Made by a program: the position numbers and the translations under genes. From contig NZ_CP030034.1 of assembly GCF_006874625.1 (NCBI RefSeq), positions 1 to 64,000 of the forward strand: 64,000 nt of DNA. Direction: 5' to 3'. How positions within the stretch are numbered: the stretch's first letter is position 1; every line of letters begins with the position of its first letter. Below, piece by piece: positions 49,185 through 59,877 of this stretch. Under the pieces are notes generated by a model that saw only the letters and a list, made by a program, of their open reading frames with translations, was not told the DNA's origin and did not search any database. The stretch is from Bdellovibrio sp. NC01. GTDB lineage: Bacteria; Bdellovibrionota; Bdellovibrionia; Bdellovibrionales; Bdellovibrionaceae.

Positions 49185-49194
49185 GGGGTGGACG

Positions 49195-51360
49195 TTGCAA
49201 GGAACGCAGCTAAAACGGTTGATACCGTTTGCAGTCATAGCGGCATGCTTTACGTGGTCAAGTAATATTGGCGGCGTAAAATTCGTTCCTATCTATGAAG
49301 CCCTGATAATCAAAGCGCAAAAAAATTCTCCAGCCTATGTTGCCTTTGAAGAACTTGTTGAAAATAAAAAACCGAATTCTGAGTGGGACGTTTTTGCAAA
49401 TAAAACTGCAAACCTATTAGAAGCGGGTAAATCCTCTGCACCACTATTCACACAAAAAGTCGTTTTGGCAGAGATGGTTTTGAGGAAGTCACCGGAACCG
49501 ATTCCCGCCGCCAACAGCCCTACCGGCCGCATGGTGGCTCAAGAAAACCTGCCTCAAGAAAATGATAACGCGTGGATTGCGCAACTTCCGCCGAAAGAAC
49601 AACAACGTGTTCGTGAGGCACAATATCGCACTGAAGTTTTGAATCAAAACTGGCAGGAACCAACATTCTCTGAACGTGCTAAAGAAGTTTTGGAGAAATC
49701 AGGGGTACTGGTTGGTACAAACATCAATGTGGCACCAACTAATAAAGTATACGTTGCTTCGACGGATAATTATGGTCGCACGCGTACCGAGCCGTCTCGT
49801 CCGCATGTTGATATTCCGAATCGTTCAGGTGCAAATCCTGCATCTGACAATGGTGCGACTTCTATTCTGGGTCAAAAATCATTTGTTGGTGGTGCCGATG
49901 AACAAGCATCGGGTTCACGTCGCATCGTTGGTCCAATTGAAATCACTGGTGGCTTAGCGATCACCAATGAACATCATATTGAAATTCGTCGTAATGACGA
50001 AGGTGTCTTAAAAGAATTAGGTCGCGTTGATCTGGTGCAAGGCACTTACAATATTGATGTTGAAGAAGCTTCTGGTTCGGTTGTGGCTAAACTTGTGGAT
50101 AAAGACGGTAAGACATTGGGTGAAGGCAGCTTCCGCTTAAATGTTGTTGCTTCAAATAATGGTAACTATCTGCAAGGTCCAAAACTGAAAGTTCTTCCAC
50201 GCACAGACATCGCAGGCGTGGTGAATGACTTCTATAACACTCGTGCAAACGATATGGCCCCTTCGCAAACGCGCGTGACACTGATTAAAGGTGTGACGGA
50301 TGTTGCGGTTAAAAAAGACGGCGCCGTTTCGATGGATAATGTGACTCGTGGTTCGACGACGGTCATGCGTGCGGCGGCTCCGAAACATTTGCAAACGGCA
50401 CAAATCGTTGTTTCGGGTCAGGAATTCAGAAGTAATCTTTATCCGAATTCAATGATTCAAGCGATGCAAGATATCGTGTCACAGCAGCGAGCAACATCGA
50501 TTGAAGGCGAACCGACAATCGTTTGGGGCCGCGTGATTCTTGATGGTAAAAACATTTCTGGTATTGATGTTTCAATTGAATCAGATCCTGGTGCACAAGC
50601 GATTTACTTTAATCAATTTATGATTCCTGATCCGACATTGAAAGCGACAAGCGAAAATGGTTTGTTCGCATTCGTCGGCGTGACTCCAGGGTTCCAATCG
50701 CTATTGGCAACTCGTGGTGAATCGATCTTTGGTTATTCGAATGTAGTTGTTGAGGAAGGTTCCGTCGCGGTCGGTGATGTTGAAGCGACGATTAAGTCAG
50801 AACCAGTTCCGTTAAAAGTTTACGACGCCTTCACAGGTGAACCAAAAGCTGCAACGATTACAATGCAAAGTTTGGTTGAAGAACTGCAAGTTGAAAACGG
50901 CAGCCGTGCACTGATGCTTCCGCACATTAATCGTTTAGGTTTAATGCGTGTTCATCCAGAAAGTGCCGACTACTTGCCGGCCCGCTATCTTTATAACGAT
51001 GCAGATGAATTTATTCACGTGCCACTGGTACAATTCAATTGGTTAAGTGCGATTAAAGCCTTCTTGAAAATCGACGACACACCTACTTCTGGTTATGTTG
51101 TTGGTTTTGTTCCTGATGAAGACTTTGAAGTTTATATCGCGGGTTATGATGATTTTAATGCGCACAATATCGTGTACTTCGATATGCAAGGTCGCATCCT
51201 GCAAAATCGTAAGGGCATGGGCGGTGGCGGATTCATTATCTACAACGTGCCAGAAGATACACACGAAGTTGTGGTTCTTGGTTCACGCTCACAAAAAATC
51301 TATTCGCGTGTCGTTCCGGTCGACGCGAACTCTTTATCAATCCTGACATTCCGCGAATAG
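49195..51360 (+). CDS. Large secreted envelope protein of unknown function
   Basis: A 721-residue exported protein. No ATG fits; I favour TTG 49195 because GGGG lies six bases upstream, though TTG 49183 is possible. A signal-like helix (LIPFAVIAACFTWSSNIGG) is followed by a low-complexity region (about 100-225). Several beta-sandwich modules come next; one, around IVWGRVILDGKNISGIDVSI, resembles carboxypeptidase regulatory or Ig-like folds. The C-terminus ends in a glycine-rich patch (GKGMGGGGFIIYNVPE-like, near residue 690). It ends inside murD by 24 bases, tail to tail. Function is unknown. Confidence 0.7.
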   Translation: MQGTQLKRLIPFAVIAACFTWSSNIGGVKFVPIYEALIIKAQKNSPAYVAFEELVENKKPNSEWDVFANKTANLLEAGKSSAPLFTQKVVLAEMVLRKSPEPIPAANSPTGRMVAQENLPQENDNAWIAQLPPKEQQRVREAQYRTEVLNQNWQEPTFSERAKEVLEKSGVLVGTNINVAPTNKVYVASTDNYGRTRTEPSRPHVDIPNRSGANPASDNGATSILGQKSFVGGADEQASGSRRIVGPIEITGGLAITNEHHIEIRRNDEGVLKELGRVDLVQGTYNIDVEEASGSVVAKLVDKDGKTLGEGSFRLNVVASNNGNYLQGPKLKVLPRTDIAGVVNDFYNTRANDMAPSQTRVTLIKGVTDVAVKKDGAVSMDNVTRGSTTVMRAAAPKHLQTAQIVVSGQEFRSNLYPNSMIQAMQDIVSQQRATSIEGEPTIVWGRVILDGKNISGIDVSIESDPGAQAIYFNQFMIPDPTLKATSENGLFAFVGVTPGFQSLLATRGESIFGYSNVVVEEGSVAVGDVEATIKSEPVPLKVYDAFTGEPKAATITMQSLVEELQVENGSRALMLPHINRLGLMRVHPESADYLPARYLYNDADEFIHVPLVQFNWLSAIKAFLKIDDTPTSGYVVGFVPDEDFEVYIAGYDDFNAHNIVYFDMQGRILQNRKGMGGGGFIIYNVPEDTHEVVVLGSRSQKIYSRVVPVDANSLSILTFRE

Positions 51361-52659
51361 TTCGACTTTTTTCTTAAAGAAATTTCCACGATCTTCGAAT
51401 GATTTAAATTCGTCCAAGCTTGTGCCGCCGGGACTTAGTAAAACCGTGTCGGCGCTTTTGGCGTTTTCGAATGAATAGCTTAATGCTTCATCTAGTTTCG
51501 CAAAGCTTTCGCCAGGCAAAGTCGATTTACGTTGAGCAATTTCACGACATTCACCAAAGAATACGAATTCAATATCCGTGAATCCTTCAAGTGGTTTTAG
51601 TTGTTCCCACGGAAGATTTTTATCGCGTCCACCCAATAGCAAAAATAATTTTCCACCAGGAACTAAAGTATCGTGAGCAGCCGTGCTTGCGATCAGAACG
51701 CTGTCCATCGCTGTTGCCTTGCTGTCGTTGATGAAGCGAATCCCTTTAGTTGTGCCCATGTTTTCCAAACGATGTGCCAAACCTTTGAAGTTTTTCATCG
51801 CTTCAATTGAAGATTCAGGCCAGCCTGCTTCCAATGCCAATGTCGCTGCCAAAGCCAAATTATCTTGGTTGTGTTGACCAATCAAAAGAGCTTTATCCAG
51901 TTGTAGCGAGCGAAGCTGAGTATCTTTTTTTGAAATAACTTTTACTTGTTGCGAATGACCTTTGCCTTGCGCGTATTCAACAAGATCGCCGCCTTCGTTG
52001 TTCAAAAGCATCGCGTGCTTTGTTAGATCTAAGATTTTCCACTTCGTATCATAGTAGTGTTGAAGATTGTCATAGCGTTCAAGATGATTGGAAGTAAGAA
52101 ACGTGATCGCGGAGTATTCCAGTTCCAAGCCTTCACAATTTTCTAATTGATAGCTGGAAAGTTCCAGAACAACCCAGTCGGCAGGTTTGCGTTTACCTTC
52201 AACAATATCGGCAGCGTATTCAGCAAAGGGAGTTCCCAGATTGCCACCCACGAAGCCCGTCTTTGAAAAAGACTCTAATCCCGCTTGCAACAAAGACACG
52301 GTCGTACTTTTACCCACCGAACCTGTTACGCCCATTAACTTTTCAGAAGTTAGGATCGAACAAGAAAGCGAGATTTCACTTGTGATTTTTACGCCACTCT
52401 TTTGTGCGTCTTGAATCCATTGGGAGGCCAAAGGAACGCCTGGTGAAACCACCAGAGTTTTTGGCTGAGCCTCAGACATGAGTTTATTCGGATCGTTATA
52501 GTCAGCAGTTGCAAGTTTGCCGTCGAAGCATTTGATTGAAGATGCGGCAACTCCTGAAGAAATGAGCAGACGTTTGGCTGCTTCACCGCTTTTTCCCATA
52601 CCGACAATTGCAATTGGTGTTTTGAGGCTCTTGATAAAGTCTTTCATCTCGACGATCAT
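51337..52659 (-). CDS. murD: UDP-N-acetylmuramoyl-L-alanine--D-glutamate ligase
   Basis: MurD adds D-glutamate to UDP-MurNAc-L-Ala in peptidoglycan synthesis. The 440-residue protein has VGMGKSG near the start, the ATP loop GVTGSVGKST (the usual Thr-Asn is Ser-Val), FVGGNLGTP, LELSSYQLE, HLERY and the C-terminal LLLGGRDKNLPWEQL. The variant loop keeps the essential Gly-Lys-Ser. It lies outside any division cluster, and its 3' end overlaps the converging envelope-protein gene by 24 bases. Confidence 0.93.
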   Translation of the reverse strand: MIVEMKDFIKSLKTPIAIVGMGKSGEAAKRLLISSGVAASSIKCFDGKLATADYNDPNKLMSEAQPKTLVVSPGVPLASQWIQDAQKSGVKITSEISLSCSILTSEKLMGVTGSVGKSTTVSLLQAGLESFSKTGFVGGNLGTPFAEYAADIVEGKRKPADWVVLELSSYQLENCEGLELEYSAITFLTSNHLERYDNLQHYYDTKWKILDLTKHAMLLNNEGGDLVEYAQGKGHSQQVKVISKKDTQLRSLQLDKALLIGQHNQDNLALAATLALEAGWPESSIEAMKNFKGLAHRLENMGTTKGIRFINDSKATAMDSVLIASTAAHDTLVPGGKLFLLLGGRDKNLPWEQLKPLEGFTDIEFVFFGECREIAQRKSTLPGESFAKLDEALSYSFENAKSADTVLLSPGGTSLDEFKSFEDRGNFFKKKVELFAECQD

Positions 52660-52676
52660 ATTCTTGGGAGGGTTCT

Positions 52677-54140
52677 TTGCCCACTTCTTTTTTTAGCTAT
52701 CCGAAATCAGATTTTAGATCAGCGCAATATACTGCGGTGATTAGCGACCTCCATTTATCTGAGGCAGAACCTGTTAATATTCGTTTTCCTTTATGGAAAA
52801 AATTTAAGACTCGTCAGTTCTTTTTTGATGATGTTTTTGAAAGCTTTCTTAAACACATCGAAGAAAGAGCCCAAGGTGCGCCGATAGAGTTGATCTTAAA
52901 CGGCGACATTTTTGATTTTGATAGCGTGATGGCACTTCCCGATGAACCAACATTCCACGTCAGTTGGTTGGAAAAACATCGTGGTCTATTCCCACGCCCG
53001 GATCGTTCGCGTTTTAAAATTCAAAAGATTTTGAAAGACCATGCTGAGTTTATGACGTCACTACGTGACTTCATCATGCGTGGAAATCGCGCCGTCTTTG
53101 TGATCGGCAATCACGATTTAGAACTTCATTTTCCCGGCGTACAGGAAGAAATTTTTCATAGTCTGAATCTGCCGGATGATAAAAAAGAACAAGTGCGCTT
53201 CGTTGAGTGGTTTTATATCAGCAACCAAGACACATTGATCGAACATGGCAATCAGTATGATCCGTATTGCTTATGTGAAGACCCAATTAATCCTTATGTG
53301 CGCGGTTATAATTACGTCGCTTTGAAACTGCCATTCGGAAATTTGGCGTGTCGTTATATTTCTAACGGCATGGGATTCTTTAATCCGCATGTTGATACGA
53401 ACTACATCATGACCCTTTCAGAGTACGTTAAGTTCTTTTTCAAATATATTTGGAAGGCACAACCTGGTTTGGTATTCACGTGGTTCTGGGGTTCGCTAGC
53501 GACATTGGTGCACGCGTCGTTTGATCGTCTGTCGGCTCCGATTCGTAATCCACTGCGCATTGAAGACCGTGTATCAATCATCGCGCAAAAAGCGAATGCC
53601 GAAGATCGCATGGTGCGAGAGATGAAAGAACTTTTTGCAGTTCCAGCAGCTAGTAAACCGGCATTGCTTGCGCGTGAGTTGTGGTTGGATCGTGCGTTTA
53701 TCGTCTTCATTGCCTTCTTTTTGATTTTCCAATTGATGGTGTTTGTGCGTTCGGTGTACGAAATTTCCTTCTTCTGGGCATTTATTCCGTTATTTTTGTT
53801 GCTGCCATTTTTCTTGTTTTACAGCAAGTCGATCAGCTCACTAGTTTCCAGTTATAAGGAACCAGATGACCGCGTTCTTGCAATGGCCAGTGCGATCACG
53901 AAGGTGAAACGCATTGTTTACGGACATACTCATCATACCCGCCACGAAATCATCGGTTCGGTTGAACATTTGAACAGCGGATGTTGGTCGCCGGCATTTT
54001 TAGACGTGGAGTGTACAAAGCCGATTGACCAAAAAACCTTTATTTGGATTTCCCCAGGGGAAAATGGAGTACGGCAGGCAGAACTTATGAAGTTCATGGA
54101 TGGAAAATCTGAAGTGGTAAATCCGTCGGCTCGCGGTTAA
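52677..54140 (+). CDS. Membrane-anchored metallophosphoesterase
   Basis: A 487-residue calcineurin-like phosphoesterase. Start is TTG behind GGGAGGG. Metal motifs are SDLHLSE, NGDIFDFD, GNHDLELH and GHTHHTRH (near residue 416). Two hydrophobic helices (about 338-382) lie between the third and last motif, so the catalytic halves must be on the same face of the membrane, with a helical hairpin dipping in. LpxH-like lipid phosphatase activity is one possibility; the substrate is not known. It is divergent from murD by 17 bases. Confidence 0.85.
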   Translation: MPTSFFSYPKSDFRSAQYTAVISDLHLSEAEPVNIRFPLWKKFKTRQFFFDDVFESFLKHIEERAQGAPIELILNGDIFDFDSVMALPDEPTFHVSWLEKHRGLFPRPDRSRFKIQKILKDHAEFMTSLRDFIMRGNRAVFVIGNHDLELHFPGVQEEIFHSLNLPDDKKEQVRFVEWFYISNQDTLIEHGNQYDPYCLCEDPINPYVRGYNYVALKLPFGNLACRYISNGMGFFNPHVDTNYIMTLSEYVKFFFKYIWKAQPGLVFTWFWGSLATLVHASFDRLSAPIRNPLRIEDRVSIIAQKANAEDRMVREMKELFAVPAASKPALLARELWLDRAFIVFIAFFLIFQLMVFVRSVYEISFFWAFIPLFLLLPFFLFYSKSISSLVSSYKEPDDRVLAMASAITKVKRIVYGHTHHTRHEIIGSVEHLNSGCWSPAFLDVECTKPIDQKTFIWISPGENGVRQAELMKFMDGKSEVVNPSARG

Positions 54141-54247
54141 ATCTGCTTACCTGGTGCGCTGCAAAATTTGAATTTTCTTTGTCAATTCCTGGACCCTATG
54201 CAAACCTTTTACTGTTTCAATTTAAACACGGATGGAGAGGTTCAATC

Positions 54248-54442
54248 ATGGCAGAAGTTCTTGTAGTAACTAGCAAAGTAAAAAAGCTCATCAAAGAAAA
54301 AGGTGGCATGAACACTTCAGCAGAAACTATCGACGTACTTAGCAAAGCAATCGAACAACTTTGCATGAAAGGCATCGATAGCGCGAAAGCTGATGGCCGT
54401 AAAACAGTTATGGCTCGTGATATCGTTATCGATCACCTATAA
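54248..54442 (+). CDS. Bacterial histone (Bd0055/HBb type)
   Basis: A 64-residue histone-fold protein. ATG 54248 follows GGAGAGG; a reading from 54179 adds an unrelated leader. Helix 1 (SKVKKLIKEKG), the long helix 2 (TSAETIDVLSKAIEQLCMKG) and helix 3 (MARDIVIDHL) are clear. The loop GRKTV followed by ARDI matches the archaeal histone GRKTIKAEDI. The B. bacteriovorus protein is an abundant chromatin component that binds DNA in a non-nucleosomal way. The gene is monocistronic with its own terminator. Its length corresponds to a single histone fold without tails, which would act as a dimer. Confidence 0.95.
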   Translation: MAEVLVVTSKVKKLIKEKGGMNTSAETIDVLSKAIEQLCMKGIDSAKADGRKTVMARDIVIDHL

Positions 54443-54470
54443 TTGTTAGCTAGTTTTAGCTTATAAATTT

Positions 54471-54503
54471 TAAAACCCACAGCCTTAAAACTGTGGGTTT
54501 TTT
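54471..54503. terminator. Bidirectional terminator between histone and ligA
   Basis: AAAACCCACAG (54472-54482) and CTGTGGGTTTT (54491-54501) pair perfectly across an eight-base loop, with a T-run after it. Confidence 0.92.
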
Positions 54504-54507
54504 ATTT

Positions 54508-56523
<2,016 letters not shown>

Positions 56524-56689
56524 CTAGCAGGGAGTGCGTTCTGAATCACGCAATCGCGCGGAAGTGACGCTTCGTTCTGAGCTGCAACTAGCCTAGCCCA
56601 GGGCATTTGATGACTGACAGTTGTTTTTTTGCTTACATTAATAAGCCCACTTCAAGTCCGAACTGTGGGCCGTCAACCGAGGAGTTATC

Positions 56690-56971
56690 GTGATCGATAA
56701 AAAGACCATCGAACATATCGCAAAACTTGCTCGTCTTCACATCACTGATGAAGAAGCTAACGAGTACAGTGCACAGCTTGAAAAAGTTTTACACAACTTT
56801 GAGAAGATTGCGAATATCGACACGAATAATGTGGAGCCACTTATTACTCCCACTGAAATCGAAGTTTACTGGCGTCCTGATGAAGCAAAACAGGAATTCT
56901 CTGCGGAAGAGATGACTGCGAATGCACCAGCCCGTGCTGGCAACCTCTTTAAAGTACCTCCGGTCGTATAA
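56690..56971 (+). CDS. gatC: Asp/Glu-tRNA amidotransferase subunit C
   Basis: GatC clamps GatA and GatB. The 93-residue protein starts at GTG behind GAGGAG and has the family pattern IEHIAKLARLHITDEE and the C-terminal ANAPARAGNLFKVPPVV. It begins the gatCAB operon, which makes Gln-tRNA and/or Asn-tRNA from mischarged precursors. Confidence 0.95.
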   Translation: MIDKKTIEHIAKLARLHITDEEANEYSAQLEKVLHNFEKIANIDTNNVEPLITPTEIEVYWRPDEAKQEFSAEEMTANAPARAGNLFKVPPVV

Positions 56972-56980
56972 GGCATAAGC

Positions 56981-58453
56981 ATGGAATTAACATTTGCTTC
57001 ATTTAGTGAAATTGCCGATGCGGTAAAATCTAAAAAAGTCAGTGCCAAGGAAGTGGTGACTCACTTTCAAAATCGCATTCAAAGTTTAGATTCAAAATTA
57101 AATTCATTCACATCGCAGAATCCAAATGCGGTGAAAGATGCGGAAGCTATTGATGCCCGTATCGCCAAAGGCGAAAACGTCGGCGTTCTTGCTGGCGTGC
57201 CATTTGGTATCAAAGAAATGCTTTGCACGAAAGGCATCACAACAACGGCTGGTTCAAAAATTCTTAGCAACTTTGTGCCGCCGTATGATGCCACAGTGGT
57301 GGCGCGCTTAAAACAAGCTGGTGTCGTGGTTATGGGTAAGTTAAATCAAGATGAATTCGCAATGGGTTCATCGAATGAAACTTCATTCCATGGCACTGTG
57401 AAAAATCCGTGGGATCTTGAAAGAGTTCCCGGTGGATCATCTGGTGGTTCGGCAGCAGCGCAAGCAGCACGCCTGGTTGCGGGCACTATCGGAACAGACA
57501 CGGGCGGATCTATTCGCCAGCCTGCAAGCTTCACAGGGATCGTGGGTGTGAAACCTACTTACGGTCGTGTCAGCCGTTACGGTATTATCGCTTTTGCTTC
57601 GTCGTTGGATCAAGCGGGCCCCATGGTAAGTTCAGTTCAGGATGCTGCTTTATCAATGGAAGTCATTTGTGGTCACGATCCAATGGATTCAACATCCTCA
57701 CAAAAACCAGTTCCGCAGTGGAGCAAAAATATTTCGACAAACGTCAAAGGCATGAAGATCGGTATCATCAAGGAATACATGAAAGGTGGCCTTGATGCTG
57801 ACGTTCAAAAAACTTTTGATCAATCACTTGCAACGCTCAAACAAATGGGCGCTGAAATTGTTGAAGTCTCTGTTTCAATGACTGAATTTGCGGTTCCAAT
57901 TTATTATCTGGTGGCGACAAGCGAAGCTTCATCAAATCTTGCTCGTTATGATGGTGTTCGTTATGGCTATCGTTCTGATTTTAAAAACCTGTCGGCCATC
58001 GATCTTGAAGATTTCTATGGCAAAACTCGCGGCGAGGGTTTCGGCAAAGAAGTAAAACGTCGTATCATGCTTGGCACTTACTGCCTTTCAAGCGGTTACT
58101 ATGATGCCTACTACAATAAAGCGGGACAGGTTCGTCGCTTATTAACGAATCAATACCTGGAAGCTTTCAAAAAATGCGATGTGATTCTGTCGCCTGTGAC
58201 AACATCACCTGCATTTAAAATTGGCGAGCTTATCAATGATCCTTTGACGATGTATTTGAATGATATCTTTACGACATCGACAAATCTTGCAGGCTTACCT
58301 GGGATGAGTGTGCCATTTGGAATGTCGCAATCAGGATTGCCTATCGGCGTACAGCTGACTGCGGGACATTTTGAAGAACAAAAAATGTTAAACATCGCGG
58401 CCGCTTTGGAAAGTGCTTCACCGGTGAAAGGACAAAAACCCCATGTCATATAG
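56981..58453 (+). CDS. gatA: Asp/Glu-tRNA amidotransferase subunit A
   Basis: GatA is the amidase that releases ammonia from glutamine. The 490-residue protein has the amidase signature with the Ser-cisSer-Lys set: Lys in GVPFGIKEML, GGSSGGSAAA and TDTGGSIRQPAS. It starts nine bases after gatC and overlaps gatB by 11 bases. Confidence 0.96.
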   Translation: MELTFASFSEIADAVKSKKVSAKEVVTHFQNRIQSLDSKLNSFTSQNPNAVKDAEAIDARIAKGENVGVLAGVPFGIKEMLCTKGITTTAGSKILSNFVPPYDATVVARLKQAGVVVMGKLNQDEFAMGSSNETSFHGTVKNPWDLERVPGGSSGGSAAAQAARLVAGTIGTDTGGSIRQPASFTGIVGVKPTYGRVSRYGIIAFASSLDQAGPMVSSVQDAALSMEVICGHDPMDSTSSQKPVPQWSKNISTNVKGMKIGIIKEYMKGGLDADVQKTFDQSLATLKQMGAEIVEVSVSMTEFAVPIYYLVATSEASSNLARYDGVRYGYRSDFKNLSAIDLEDFYGKTRGEGFGKEVKRRIMLGTYCLSSGYYDAYYNKAGQVRRLLTNQYLEAFKKCDVILSPVTTSPAFKIGELINDPLTMYLNDIFTTSTNLAGLPGMSVPFGMSQSGLPIGVQLTAGHFEEQKMLNIAAALESASPVKGQKPHVI

Positions 58454-59876
58454 AGGTTATGAAGCCGTCATCGGTATCGAAATTCACGTTCAACTTTCGA
58501 CAAAAAGTAAAATCTTCTGTGCGGATTCAACAGAATTCAATGGCAGTGATAATGAACATGTATCTCCGGTCAGTGCAGGTATGCCGGGCACGTTGCCGGT
58601 CATGAATTCCCGCGCCGTCGAATATGCAATTAAGACGGGCTTGGCACTTGGCTGCAATATTCGTAAGAAATCTATTTTTGCGCGTAAGAATTATTTCTAT
58701 CCCGATTTGCCAAAGGGTTATCAAATTTCCCAATACGATCAACCGATCTGTGAACATGGTTCGGTGTCTTTTAAGGTCGACGGCGTTGATAAAACGATTT
58801 CCATCGCCCGTGCGCATCTTGAAGAAGATGCTGGTAAATCGACACACTCGGGTGAATACACTCTGATCAATTTGAATCGTGCGGGTATTCCACTTTTAGA
58901 AGTCGTAACAGGCCCCGATTTAAGATCGCCAGCCGAAGCTGCTGAATACGGTCGTACGATTCGCCAAATCGTGCGCTATCTTGATGTTTGCGATGGCAAC
59001 CTTGAAGAAGGTTCTATGCGTTGTGACTGTAACGTTTCAGTTCGTAAAGAAGGTGCCACACAATTCGGAACGAAAGTTGAAATTAAAAACATCAATTCAT
59101 TCCGTTTCGTCGAAAAAGCGATCGAATACGAAATCGAACGTCAAATCGATGCGGTTGAGCGCGGTGAAAAGATTATTCAGGAAACACGTCTGTGGGACCC
59201 AGATAAAAATCGTACCTTTTCAATGCGCTCCAAAGAAGATGCGCAAGATTATCGTTACTTCCCAGATCCCGATTTGTTGCCACTGATCGTGACCGACGAA
59301 ATGATTGAAAAGTATCGCAAGGAATTGCCAGAGCTGCCAATTGCTCGAGCTAAACGTTTCCAAGACGAACAAGGTCTGCCTGAATCAGATGCCTTGGTCT
59401 TGACGACGGAAAAAGACCTGGCTGACTTTTATGAAGAGACGGCGAAAGTTTCAAAAAACTTTAAGTCATCTGCAAACTGGATCATGACAGAGCTTCTGCG
59501 TGAACTGAATACGGCGAATAAAACTATCGCGACGTCGCCAATCAAGCCAGAACAGTTAGGTAAGATGATTACCTTGATTGATAACGGCACTATTTCTGGA
59601 AAAATTGCCAAAACAGTTTTTCAAGAAATGTGGCAATCAGGAAAAGATCCTGAAGCGATCATTAAAGAAAAAGGTTTGGTGCAAATTACCGATCCGTCTG
59701 CGATTGAAAAAATCGTTGATGAAGTTTTGGCTGCAAACGCACAGAATGTCGAAGATCATAAATCCGGTAAGAAGAAAAACCTTCTTGGTTTCTTTGTCGG
59801 TGCCGTCATGAAAGCATCCAAAGGCCAAGCGAATCCAGATTTAGTAAATAAAATTCTTCAGGAGAAATTGAAGTAG
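58443..59876 (+). CDS. gatB: Asp/Glu-tRNA amidotransferase subunit B
   Basis: GatB binds the tRNA and phosphorylates and amidates the misacylated residue. The 477-residue protein starts with YEAVIGIEIHVQL and has the signature NLNRAGIPLLEVV, LEEGSMRCDCNVS and YRYFPDPDL. The C-terminal YqeY-like tail is present. It is one base before the Ppx gene. Confidence 0.96.
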   Translation: MSYRGYEAVIGIEIHVQLSTKSKIFCADSTEFNGSDNEHVSPVSAGMPGTLPVMNSRAVEYAIKTGLALGCNIRKKSIFARKNYFYPDLPKGYQISQYDQPICEHGSVSFKVDGVDKTISIARAHLEEDAGKSTHSGEYTLINLNRAGIPLLEVVTGPDLRSPAEAAEYGRTIRQIVRYLDVCDGNLEEGSMRCDCNVSVRKEGATQFGTKVEIKNINSFRFVEKAIEYEIERQIDAVERGEKIIQETRLWDPDKNRTFSMRSKEDAQDYRYFPDPDLLPLIVTDEMIEKYRKELPELPIARAKRFQDEQGLPESDALVLTTEKDLADFYEETAKVSKNFKSSANWIMTELLRELNTANKTIATSPIKPEQLGKMITLIDNGTISGKIAKTVFQEMWQSGKDPEAIIKEKGLVQITDPSAIEKIVDEVLAANAQNVEDHKSGKKKNLLGFFVGAVMKASKGQANPDLVNKILQEKLK

Positions 59877-59877
59877 T

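Noticed and set aside
54179-54247. Upstream extension of the histone
   Set aside because: The added 23 residues have no family match and would swallow the GGAGAGG ribosome site that fits ATG 54248.
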